Source: JALZVT01 sp964519335
GTDB lineage: Bacteria; Pseudomonadota; Gammaproteobacteria; Pseudomonadales; Azotimanducaceae
DNA length: 64,000 bases
Assembly: GCA_964519335.1 (NCBI GenBank)
Contig: CAZFIA010000006.1
Location: 1-64,000 of the forward strand
Reading direction: 5' to 3'
The notes beneath the pieces were generated by a model. The model saw only the letters and a list, made by a program, of their open reading frames with translations, was not told the DNA's origin and did not search any database. Below, piece after piece: positions 8,461-16,577 of this stretch (within the stretch, counting starts at the first letter, position 1; the number at the start of each line of letters is the position of its first letter). A program made the translations under genes and the position numbers.

Positions 8461-9501
8461 TTAATTCTCTGTTAGGGCTGCCAGGTGTGTCGCCAGCGTG
8501 TCATCGGCCATGCCTGTGACGCTGAAGCCAGTTCGACTAACGTAACCCGCGAGCCTGGTTCGCAGTTTCGCAACGGCGTCTTGCGGCTCGCCAACAATAG
8601 CAATGGTGTTCAGAATCTCATCGGTAATGAGGGCGGCAGCTTCTTTGGTGCGTTTCTGGCGGTTTAGATTATTAAGTTCAGGTTGCAGCTCACCCCAACC
8701 GTGAAGATCAAGCACCGGCCGGTAGGCCTCGGTGCTGCCGTAAAAAGCAATTCGTTCTCTCGCAGCTTCTATTGCACTGGCGAGCGATTCTTCATCGACA
8801 CCTGTCGCGAGAAGGGGTGCGTAGTCCAGTTCGAATTCACCGAGCGCTCGACCGGAGTTTTTTAGGCCAGTCTCGATGGCTGGCAGGGTGACTTCCTGCA
8901 TGTAGCGCTGTGACGAGAACGGATGCATCATCATGCCGTCAGCCACTTCGGCCGCGACTTTGGTCATAAGCGGACCTGTTGCAGAAAGAACGATGCGCGG
9001 GCGCGGTGAATCCGTATTTTGTGGCGTAAAGGTCTGCGGCATTAGCGTGTGCTGGTAGTACTCGCCCTGATAGTCGAGGCGCTCGCCGTCATACCAGCAA
9101 TCGTAGATAGCGTTCATAGCGCCTATAAAGTCGCGCATTTGTGCGGCAGCTTTGTGCCACGGCATGCCAAAGCGCCTGACTATGTGCGCCTTGACCTGCG
9201 AGCCTAGCCCCAACACAAAGCGTCCACCCGAGAAGGCATTGAGGTCGTGCGCCTGCTGCGCCATGGTCATCGGGCTGCGAGAGAAGGCAACTGCAACAGA
9301 AGTAACGAGCTCCACGCGGTTGGTGTGCTCGGCGGCAATCGCCAGCGGCATAAAAGGGTCGTGGTTAAGTTCGGGCAGTTTCAGACCGCTGTAGCCAAGC
9401 GCCTCGAGCTCGCGGGCGCGCGCTGGAATAGCGCGCATATCTGTGCCAATCGGGGCGTCGACTTTGAGAGGGCCCGTGCCAGGTGAGTTGGAGGTAGCGA
9501 T
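8461..9501 (-). CDS. LLM-class flavin/F420-dependent oxidoreductase with unusual start
   Basis: Bacterial-luciferase-like oxidoreductase with a TIM-barrel pattern: ARARELEALGYSGLKLPEL, VELVTSVAVAFSRSPMTMAQ, GRFVLGLGSQ and a long C-terminal helical part. It fits an F420-dependent LLM subgroup (TIGR03617-like). The first ATG in frame is at 9438, but this would delete the first barrel strand (LKVDAPIGTD), which relatives keep. No ATG, GTG or TTG exists further upstream in frame. A strong ribosome-binding site (AAAGGAG) sits five bases before an ATC codon at 9501, which would give IATSNSPGTGPLKVDAPIGT. I therefore give 9501 as the probable start, either by non-canonical initiation or because of a sequence error. 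It is the first gene of a four-gene operon. Confidence 0.8.
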   Translation of the reverse strand: MATSNSPGTGPLKVDAPIGTDMRAIPARARELEALGYSGLKLPELNHDPFMPLAIAAEHTNRVELVTSVAVAFSRSPMTMAQQAHDLNAFSGGRFVLGLGSQVKAHIVRRFGMPWHKAAAQMRDFIGAMNAIYDCWYDGERLDYQGEYYQHTLMPQTFTPQNTDSPRPRIVLSATGPLMTKVAAEVADGMMMHPFSSQRYMQEVTLPAIETGLKNSGRALGEFELDYAPLLATGVDEESLASAIEAARERIAFYGSTEAYRPVLDLHGWGELQPELNNLNRQKRTKEAAALITDEILNTIAIVGEPQDAVAKLRTRLAGYVSRTGFSVTGMADDTLATHLAALTEN

Positions 9502-9603
9502 GAGGGCTCCTTTGCAGTTTGGGCAGTTTGGGTGATTTGAGCTGTCTTTCCCTTTGCGGGTCCTTGAGGCACATTAGACCAAAGAACGAGATGAAAGCCG
9601 ATA

Positions 9604-10860
9604 ATGAAAAGTGACCCTCAGCAGCCCGGTGCGCTCGCCGGTCTGAGAATCTGTGATTTTGCGGGCCAGCTGGCGGGGGCTGGAGCGACCAAATGGCTTG
9701 CAGCCTTTGGTGCCGAGGTGATTCGCATTGAAGACCCGGTGAGAGAGGGGCGCTGGGATATTTTGCGTGGCAACGAACCGTTTGTGGATGATCGACGTGG
9801 CGTCAATCTGGGCGGGGGCTTCAACAATCACAACACGGACAAAAAAGGCATCACGCTCAACCTTAGAACCGAAGAGGGTAAAGCCATTCTGGAGCGGATC
9901 ATTGGCTTGAGCGATGCCGTCACCGAGAATTTTGCGGTGGGCGTGCTGGAGAAATGGGGCTTTGGTTACGAGAAGTTAAAGGCGATCAAGCCCGACATAG
10001 TGTACGTATCGAACTGCGGCTTTGGTCATGAAGGCCCCTACAGTCAATTTAAGACCTGGGGGCCTATAGTGCAGGCCGTGTCCGGGCTTACCTATAGCTC
10101 TGGGCTTAGTGGCCAGGAGCCTGCTGGTTGGGGTTACTCCTATATGGATCATACCGGCGGCTACTACATGGCGATGGCGATTATGCTTGCGCTGTTGCAT
10201 CGCAATCGCACCGGCGAAGGTCAGTGGGTTGACCTTTCTTGCAGCGACGCAGCGCTTAGTCTGAATGGCCCGGCCTTGCTCGACTGGTCGGTTAACGGCC
10301 GAGCAACCCGGGCAGCAGAAGGGGTGAACAGCAACCGCAGCAGGTGGCAGCCGATGGCGCCGCACGGAATCTATCCAACACAGAGCAAGGGTGACGCGTC
10401 TGATGACTGGATTGCCATTGCCTGTCAGTCAGATGCGCAGTGGCTTACGCTGTGTGAATTGATTGATGAGTCCTGGTGTCAGGCGGCAGAGTATAAAACG
10501 ACGGCGGGTCGCGTCGAAGAACAAGACCAGCTTGATCTTTACATGTCGGGGTGGACTGCCAAGCACGATAAATTTGAATTGACCCAGCGGTTGCACGAAC
10601 TACCTGTCTCTGCAGCGCCGGTGTTGAAGCCTTCTGAACGTATCGAGGGCAGGGATGATGACTCACTCTGGCCCACCGTGAAACATAGCGAGATGGGTGC
10701 GGTTCGCGTTGATGGTCAGCCCGTTATCTTCTCTGAGACACCCTGGCGAAGCGAATACGGCGCACCTTGTTTGTCAGAACATACGCGCGTGGTGCTGGGC
10801 GACCTGTTGGGTTTCAAAGAAACAGAAATCGATGATCTGTACGAGCGAGGAATTGTTTGA
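9604..10860 (+). CDS. Class III (CaiB/BaiF) CoA-transferase, catalytic Asp present
   Basis: Transfers CoA between carboxylic acids (formyl-CoA transferase / CaiB family), 418 residues, normal length. Family landmarks are LAGLRICDFAGQLAGAGATK, GAEVIRIEDP, NTDKKGITLNL and IVYVSNCGFGHEGPY. The nucleophilic aspartate is seen as Asp182 in SYMDHTGGYYMA. It is the first gene of a three-gene operon; its TGA overlaps the ATG of the next gene (TGATG). The operon is divergent from the LLM operon with about 100 bases between them. Donor and acceptor acids are unknown. Confidence 0.9.
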   Translation: MKSDPQQPGALAGLRICDFAGQLAGAGATKWLAAFGAEVIRIEDPVREGRWDILRGNEPFVDDRRGVNLGGGFNNHNTDKKGITLNLRTEEGKAILERIIGLSDAVTENFAVGVLEKWGFGYEKLKAIKPDIVYVSNCGFGHEGPYSQFKTWGPIVQAVSGLTYSSGLSGQEPAGWGYSYMDHTGGYYMAMAIMLALLHRNRTGEGQWVDLSCSDAALSLNGPALLDWSVNGRATRAAEGVNSNRSRWQPMAPHGIYPTQSKGDASDDWIAIACQSDAQWLTLCELIDESWCQAAEYKTTAGRVEEQDQLDLYMSGWTAKHDKFELTQRLHELPVSAAPVLKPSERIEGRDDDSLWPTVKHSEMGAVRVDGQPVIFSETPWRSEYGAPCLSEHTRVVLGDLLGFKETEIDDLYERGIV

Positions 10861-12014
10861 TGAATTTGGGTTCGCAGAAGCTGGATTGGGTCCGTGCTCA
10901 CATGCCACTGACAGCGGCGCTTGAAGAGCGGTTCACAAAAAGCGGTGCTTTTGTGGGTAAGAAGGTCGCGTTCTCGTCTCATCTAGAAGCCAAAGTCGGG
11001 CGCACTATCGAGGCGCTGGCCAAAAGTGGGGCCGAGGTGTTGGTGGTGCCCAGCAATCCTGCCACCTCACAGAGTGACGTGCTGGAACAGGTTGGTGCCA
11101 TGAATGGCGTTACCTTGTTTGCAGAAGGACAGACCATCAATGCCCAGCGTGAGGCGAACATTAAGGCAGCGCTCGCGATGGATCCCGATGTTTGTATTGA
11201 TGACGGCGCGACGCTGTCGAGTTTTATTCCGGATACTGGGCTGCCGGGTGGTGGTGGTGTATGCGAACAGACCACGTCTGGACTCTTCGCGCTGCGCAAG
11301 CGCGAAGCGCTTCGGTTCCCTGTTTACGCCGTAAACGACACCACCATGAAAAGCCTTTTTGATAATCGCCACGGCACCGGAGAGTCGACGCTCAGCAACC
11401 TTCTGTCTATGGGCAACATACAGCTCGCCGGCAAGTCGATAGCCGTCATTGGTTATGGCCGTTGCGGCGCGGGCATCGCGAGTAAGGCACAAGCGCTGGG
11501 CGCGCGAGTGATTGTGGTTGAGATCGAGCCGCGCCGCGCACTGGCTGCTCATCTTGAGGGCATGCAGGTGCTGCCTATTGCGCAGGCATTGGCGGCTGCT
11601 GATCTGGTAGTAACTGCGACCGGAGAGCCCGACGCCATTACCGAGCAACACTTTCCGCATATAAAAAACGGCGCCATGCTTGCAAACGTTGGGCACTTTG
11701 CCGACGAAATTCAAACCGCGCCGCTGCTCCGTCGCTCTCAGGAACCTGAGTATCGAGGCATTAATCGCTGCTCAATGGAGGATGGTAAGGAGGTGTACCT
11801 GATGTCTGCGGGCGAAGCGGTAAACCTTGCTGGCGATCTTGCGATGGGGCACCCGGTTGAAATCATCGATGTCACCATGGGACTGCTGCTGTTAGCAGCG
11901 GCAGATATGCTTGAGCATCGCGATCAACTGTCACCGGGCGTTCACGACCTACCAGATCGCGTTGACCTAACACTTGCGAATATGAAGCTTGATGCTCTGG
12001 GGATAAGTCTGTGA
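10860..12014 (+). CDS. S-adenosylhomocysteine-hydrolase-like NAD-binding protein
   Basis: Protein of 384 residues homologous to S-adenosylhomocysteine hydrolase, shorter than the usual 420-470. Conserved positions are visible: His in SSHLEAK (about 41), Asp in CIDDGATL (about 115), Glu in VCEQTTSG (about 136), Lys and Asp in TTMKSLFDN (164, 168), a GYGRCGAG NAD-binding loop with the acidic EIEP after the next strand, and His in ANVGHFADE (about 279). The Thr that follows the first His in true enzymes (HxT) is Glu here, and the C-terminal tail that completes the neighbour's NAD site is missing. It overlaps both flanking CoA-transferase genes, so it may act on a different nucleoside or thioether substrate. 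The start at 10860 was chosen for the TGATG overlap. Confidence 0.82.
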   Translation: MNLGSQKLDWVRAHMPLTAALEERFTKSGAFVGKKVAFSSHLEAKVGRTIEALAKSGAEVLVVPSNPATSQSDVLEQVGAMNGVTLFAEGQTINAQREANIKAALAMDPDVCIDDGATLSSFIPDTGLPGGGGVCEQTTSGLFALRKREALRFPVYAVNDTTMKSLFDNRHGTGESTLSNLLSMGNIQLAGKSIAVIGYGRCGAGIASKAQALGARVIVVEIEPRRALAAHLEGMQVLPIAQALAAADLVVTATGEPDAITEQHFPHIKNGAMLANVGHFADEIQTAPLLRRSQEPEYRGINRCSMEDGKEVYLMSAGEAVNLAGDLAMGHPVEIIDVTMGLLLLAAADMLEHRDQLSPGVHDLPDRVDLTLANMKLDALGISL

Positions 12015-13252
12015 CCGCGCTTACCGGCATACGCGTTATAGAACTTGCCAACGAGAAGCTGTCGCTTGCTGGCAAACTACTCGGTGACATGGGTGCCGAC
12101 GTAGTTCTTGTTGAACCGCCTGGGGGCGATCCAAGTCGTAACTATCCGCCCTTTGTCGATGACACGCCGGGCGACAATCGCAGCCTGTGGTGGCTGCACT
12201 ACAACACCAGTAAACGTAGTCTGGTGCTAGATCTCGACACTGAAGCGGGGCGTGCTTCCTTGCGCGACCTGGCCAAGAGCGCTGACGTTTTGATTGAGTC
12301 AGAACCTGTTACTCGATTGGCAGATCTGGGCATCGATTATCCACAGTTGCGCGAACTCAATCCCGCGCTCATTCACGCGGCGATGACGGCCTATGGGCGC
12401 ACAAACCCCAAAAGCGATCTGCCCGTCACCGACCTTACGCTGCTTGCCGAAGGCGGGCCGGCGTGGAGTTGTGGTTACGATGATCACAGTTTGCCGCCGG
12501 TACGCGGCGGCGGTAATCAGGGTTACCACATTGGCTGCCACTTCACGGTGATGAGTGTGTTAACGGCGCTGTTGCATCGGCAAGCCAGTGGCGATGGACA
12601 GTTTCTGGATATCTCTATGGTCGACGGCGCTAACGTAACCACAGAGGCAGCCACCTATGCCTGGAATGTGGCCGGGATGACTGTGCAACGACAAACCGGT
12701 CGCCACGCCAGTACGCGACCCAGTGGCGAAACGCAGGTGTTGTGCCTTGACGGTCGTTACGTGAACACAGGCGTGCCGCCAAGACAGGCCAGAGAATTTG
12801 CCCGGCTGCTTGAATGGTTGCGCGAACTGAATCTCGAAGAAGAATTGCCCGAAGCCGTGTTTCTTGAAATGGGCGCAAAGTGGGAAGGGCCTTTTGATCT
12901 GTCTCTTATCGGCACCGACGATACGGTTACCGCAATATTCAGCGCCGGGCGCGACGCCATGAAGCTGATTGCCCGGCGCAGCTCAGCACAGGACTTCTTT
13001 CTCGGTTGCCAGCGCGCGGGACTATCTGTCGGGCCTGTTAACTCACCGGAAGAAGCCTTTGAAGACCCGCACTTCAAGGCGCGGGGTTTTCAGGTGGAGG
13101 TGCATCACCCGGAACTTGATCGCACCATTCGCTATCCGGGTGCGCCTTACAAGTTGCCCGCGAGCCCATGGCGCATCTCGCGAACTGCGCCTGCATTGGG
13201 TGCGCACAATGAAGAGATACTGGCTGAGTTGGCTGGCGCTTTCGACACTTGA
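12011..13252 (+). CDS. Class III CoA-transferase-like protein lacking the catalytic Asp
   Basis: CaiB/BaiF-family protein of 413 residues; the start GTG overlaps the preceding stop (GTGA). Fold landmarks are present (LTGIRVIELANEKLSLAGKL, GADVVLVEPPGGDPSRNYPP, NTSKRSLVLDLDT, IHAAMTAYGR). Aligning the helix before ALLHR with the first transferase of this operon (MDHTGGYY against GYHIGCHF) puts Tyr172 where the nucleophilic Asp should be, and no other Asp is near. It may be a non-catalytic subunit pairing with the first transferase, or an enzyme with another mechanism. The two transferases and the SAHH-like gene form one translationally coupled operon. Confidence 0.85.
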   Translation: MTALTGIRVIELANEKLSLAGKLLGDMGADVVLVEPPGGDPSRNYPPFVDDTPGDNRSLWWLHYNTSKRSLVLDLDTEAGRASLRDLAKSADVLIESEPVTRLADLGIDYPQLRELNPALIHAAMTAYGRTNPKSDLPVTDLTLLAEGGPAWSCGYDDHSLPPVRGGGNQGYHIGCHFTVMSVLTALLHRQASGDGQFLDISMVDGANVTTEAATYAWNVAGMTVQRQTGRHASTRPSGETQVLCLDGRYVNTGVPPRQAREFARLLEWLRELNLEEELPEAVFLEMGAKWEGPFDLSLIGTDDTVTAIFSAGRDAMKLIARRSSAQDFFLGCQRAGLSVGPVNSPEEAFEDPHFKARGFQVEVHHPELDRTIRYPGAPYKLPASPWRISRTAPALGAHNEEILAELAGAFDT

Positions 13253-13299
13253 TACAACTCTTGGGAAGACCTGGGCTTGGGAGCATTTATCGACAGTTC

Positions 13300-13680
13300 T
13301 TACTCCGTTTGTACCGGTAGCGATGGGGATGAATCGGTACAAACGGATATTGAAGCTGCGAAATTAGAACCTGTGGGTTTAACCGCCTCAAAACCTCCGT
13401 CGTTTGTCCGCTCAATGTGGTATCCGAACTCGTGCACCGCACGATGATGGCGGCCACAGAGCAGCACCAGGTTATCGAGCTTGGTCTCACCACCCTCTTT
13501 CATAAGGAGGGCCCAGTGCCTAAAGGGACTGCCCTTGGCGTTTTCAATAATTGTCACCAACCCGCCGTCGCAGGCCAGACGGCGGATTGTCTCGGGATGC
13601 AACGTTTCAGCGGGAACGTTTTTTGCGTCGGTTTCTGTGGCTGTTTCTGTGTTTGTGTCCGCCAGAGTTTCCGCTTCCGC
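13300..13680 (-). pseudogene. Relic of a DUF222-HNH endonuclease gene
   Basis: The minus strand encodes a fragment with the end of a DUF222/HNH nuclease: NVPAETLHPETIRRLACDGG, then VTIIENAKGSPF, then directly the C-terminal HNH part GGETKLDNLVLLCGRHHRAV. The central segment that normally carries the arginine-rich linker, the first Cys and the first HH of the HNH site is missing, so there is an internal deletion. Upstream the frame ends at a stop at 13681-13683 with no good start. The remaining C-terminal GGFEAVKPTGSNF is typical. It cannot make an active nuclease and is most likely a decayed gene. Confidence 0.75.
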
Positions 13681-13736
13681 CTAAAGCGCGACATAGCCCA
13701 AAAGCACGCCAACGAAACATCGGGGCTCTATCCAGC

Positions 13737-14948
13737 TTAGTTGTTAGTTTCAGCACTCAAGGCAGCCAGCTTGGCTTGATAAAGAGCTCTCGTACTGCGC
13801 CTATATGCATTGTCCAGCGCCGCCTTCAATGATGCTTCGACATTGCGGAATCGCCCGATCTCATAGTTCGCCTGCGCGACGCCTAGATGGGCTTCATGAA
13901 GGTAAGGTGCCAACTCTAAGGCTTTGTTGAAATACCGAATTGCATCGATGTACTTAGCGTCAGCATAAGCTGTACTTGCTAACTGAAACCAGTTAAACGG
14001 ACTTGGGTCGTCCATGGATGCAAGTTGGTTTCGGATACGCGCAGCATCTTTGGTGCGATCAGCGGCTTCCAGCAACACGAGATAGTTATTCAATAAGCTG
14101 AGTTTTTCTTCGGCATGTTCGATGCCAAATAAGTACAGTTCTTCTGCTTTTGCAATATCGCCCACTCTTCGATTAACCACAGCGAGCATATTAATAGCCT
14201 GCGAGTCATCCGGAGCGAACTTCAGAGACTCCATCGCGTACCAATAAGCCGTGTTGTAACTTTCGTCGCCTATCGCCTGCGCCGCGATGTTGCGGTAATA
14301 CCTCGCCAGGTAATCCTCTCTACCTATGTTCGCTATAAATCGTTGGCGGTTGGTCGGGAAATAGTCAATCGTCGCACCTGGCCGAGAAATGACGAAAGTT
14401 CCCTCTACTGGAGACGATATTGTGTCGTACACTTTGGTACGCACGTGCACTCCTTTAGTAACCACCGAACCGCTGAATGCGTAAACCGGGACGTCGTCCA
14501 TTAGCTGATATCCAACATCGAGACCAGCCACTTCCGCTAACGCGGTCGTCAGAACGGCCAAAGACATACAGTTACCCGCGTTAAACGCCATGACCTGACT
14601 GGCGGTTAAGGTACGCCTCTCGAAAGTGTATGCTTCCATTTCTTCCTTTAGAAATGACGTAAATCTCAGATGTCGCGCTGTATTTTGGTAGCGAGGGTCA
14701 TTCATATAACTCAGTAAGCGTTCGATCTGTTCAGGTGTGAGCTGATGAATTTGTTCCGGAGAGGGAATATCTGGTCGGCTCGAAAAAGAACCTGTATTTT
14801 CAAGAGTTAAACTAGGCAAACCCAATAGATTTGGGTCAATTCGCACTCCATGTTGAACACAACCCTGGAGAATAGAGAACAAGAACAGCCAGCTGGCGAT
14901 TTTTATCAGGGAGATTCTTATCAGTGAAAAGGAAGCAGGACCAGTCAT
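13737..14948 (-). CDS. TPR-containing lipoprotein with transglutaminase-like N-terminal region
   Basis: Envelope lipoprotein of 403 residues: a long hydrophobic signal followed by a lipobox-like LQGC (Cys about 29). Residues about 95-205 resemble a transglutaminase/protease-like region with FNAGNCMSLAVLTTALAEV, where the Cys sits in the usual GxC-helix context, and a His in GVHVRTKVYD. The C-terminal half consists of TPR repeats (SYNTAYWYAMESLKFAPDDS; YIDAIRYFNKALELAPYLHE). It is probably a periplasm-facing, peptidoglycan- or protein-interaction factor. It stands alone between the HNH relic and an amidohydrolase. Codon use looks more AT-rich than its neighbours. Confidence 0.75.
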   Translation of the reverse strand: MTGPASFSLIRISLIKIASWLFLFSILQGCVQHGVRIDPNLLGLPSLTLENTGSFSSRPDIPSPEQIHQLTPEQIERLLSYMNDPRYQNTARHLRFTSFLKEEMEAYTFERRTLTASQVMAFNAGNCMSLAVLTTALAEVAGLDVGYQLMDDVPVYAFSGSVVTKGVHVRTKVYDTISSPVEGTFVISRPGATIDYFPTNRQRFIANIGREDYLARYYRNIAAQAIGDESYNTAYWYAMESLKFAPDDSQAINMLAVVNRRVGDIAKAEELYLFGIEHAEEKLSLLNNYLVLLEAADRTKDAARIRNQLASMDDPSPFNWFQLASTAYADAKYIDAIRYFNKALELAPYLHEAHLGVAQANYEIGRFRNVEASLKAALDNAYRRSTRALYQAKLAALSAETNN

Positions 14949-15060
14949 TGAGAATGACCTCCAATTTCTTGAACAGGGTCATGATTAGCATACAACAAAG
15001 ATCATTATCGAAATCGAACTTTATCTATGATTTACCCCCACTCAATTATGCAGATTCCCA

Positions 15061-16482
15061 CTAGCCTCGAGTGTCGTGTATCACATACCCAGCACGAATA
15101 GTAACGCTAGCCTCTGTGTCCGCCAGATTTTCACGCACGGTTTTCCAAGGGGCATTTAAGATCGCGAGATCGGCAGCGGAGCCGACATCAATTTTGCGTG
15201 GTGTTGCAGGCGCCTGCGGCAGTCCGCAGTAGGCGATGAGTGCCTGCTCTTGAGTGAGGGCCTCACTGACAGATAGAGAATTACCGCTACTGCTCTTACG
15301 ATCAACACTGCTTTGCATGTTGAGCCAGGGGTTAATCGGGCCATAGGGCGCATCTGAACTGAGCGCGAGAGGAATGTTCTCATCCACTAGTGATCGGAGG
15401 CGATAAAGTTGATTGATCTCGTCTTGAGAATGCTCCGCCAAATAGCGATCACCTTTGGCATAGACAAACCCCGGCTGGGTTACGGCAGTAAGCCCGAGTT
15501 CACTTAGTTGGCCAAGAGTGCTTTCTGGCAAGACCGAGGCGTGTTCAATGCGGTCAGCCAAACAGCCAGTTTCTGTAAAGACGCTCAACGCAACCGCCAG
15601 TTCGATCCGGGTAACGCAATGCACAGCAACGCTGCGATTGTGTGCATGCGCGCGGCGTACTGTTGCAATAAGAGCATCGATGTCAGGAAGTGCAGCCTCA
15701 TCGAGCAACAGCTTGAGTTCGCCGGTATGAATATAGCTTTGACGCTGTGCACTCAGATCTTCCCTGCCCATGAGGCGAACCTGTTGCAGCAACTCACCGT
15801 TGCTTTGCTTGCTAACCAGTAACTCAAACTCCTCATCCGAGTTATTAAATGAAGTGTCTGTCACGCCAGTGACGCCGAAGCTCGCGAGCTCTGCAGATAA
15901 TGCTGTCAGATCAGGTGGTGGAGCCGCTTTGTTGGTTGTCAGCAGATCGTCCGCTCGAAACAACCGGCCGGTGGCGCGACCGTTGCCGTCGCGCTCGATA
16001 CCTTCGTGAGAGTTGTACTTCTGGCTGTCAAAACCAAGTTCGGCAATGGCACGCGAGTTAAGAAACCACATTTGCCCGGTGCTGTGCTGCACGCGCAGTG
16101 GCTGATCAGCGACCCATTGGTCCAATTTGGTTCGATCGATCGAGCCCGCTATCGACTCATGGTAGTTGACTGCGCGTAGGCTGCTGGTTGTTTTGGTTGC
16201 TCTGAGAGCAGCGACAAGTGCCGACTCGGTCTTGCCCGCGCAATCGATCGAAGCCCGGGCTGCTGCGGTAGCAAATAGATGCAGGTGATGGTCGTGCAAG
16301 CCAGGCACCAGGGCGGAACTCTGTGCATCGATTACCCGTTCGCCGGGTCGCGGCTTGAGATTCTCACCGAGCTCAACCACAACGCCGGCCTCGCATCGCA
16401 CAGACTGCCCTGCACCCACGGACAAGGGCGACTCGCCGGCATTCAGTATAAGTAGATCGGGCGGGGTGGGTTGGTGCTGCAT
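15061..16482 (-). CDS. Amidohydrolase family protein (YtcJ-like)
   Basis: Metal-dependent hydrolase with a TIM-barrel core, about 473 residues from the ATG at 16482. That start is preferred because a longer frame would translate the operator-like repeats at 16489-16538. The metal site begins with HDHHLHLFA (H-x-H after the first strand). Further landmarks are FGVTGVTDTSFN, AVHCVTRIELA, IEHASVLPESTLGQL and the last-strand LSSDAPYGPINPWLNMQ with its catalytic Asp. YtcJ-type relatives hydrolyse N-acyl or cyclic amide bonds. It is divergent from the enoyl-CoA hydratase gene at 16578, with the repeated boxes between them. Confidence 0.83.
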   Translation of the reverse strand: MQHQPTPPDLLILNAGESPLSVGAGQSVRCEAGVVVELGENLKPRPGERVIDAQSSALVPGLHDHHLHLFATAAARASIDCAGKTESALVAALRATKTTSSLRAVNYHESIAGSIDRTKLDQWVADQPLRVQHSTGQMWFLNSRAIAELGFDSQKYNSHEGIERDGNGRATGRLFRADDLLTTNKAAPPPDLTALSAELASFGVTGVTDTSFNNSDEEFELLVSKQSNGELLQQVRLMGREDLSAQRQSYIHTGELKLLLDEAALPDIDALIATVRRAHAHNRSVAVHCVTRIELAVALSVFTETGCLADRIEHASVLPESTLGQLSELGLTAVTQPGFVYAKGDRYLAEHSQDEINQLYRLRSLVDENIPLALSSDAPYGPINPWLNMQSSVDRKSSSGNSLSVSEALTQEQALIAYCGLPQAPATPRKIDVGSAADLAILNAPWKTVRENLADTEASVTIRAGYVIHDTRG

Positions 16483-16488
16483 TACCCA

Positions 16489-16538
16489 AGTGTAACCCGA
16501 GCAAGTGTAACCCGAGGGCATCCACTCCGAGTTACACT
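16489..16538. promoter_or_regulatory. Three AGTGTAAC boxes between divergent genes (putative operator)
   Basis: Two identical direct copies of AGTGTAACCCGAG lie at 16489-16501 and 16504-16516 (15-base period), and a third copy in the opposite orientation (AGTGTAACTCG on the minus strand) lies at 16528-16538. They fill the short gap between the amidohydrolase (minus) and the enoyl-CoA hydratase-like gene (plus). Spaced direct plus inverted copies of an 11-13-base word fit a transcription-factor binding array; the regulator is not identified. Confidence 0.5.
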
Positions 16539-16577
16539 GACGGCTATTGGAATCCAAGGCGGTGGGGATTTGTTCAC

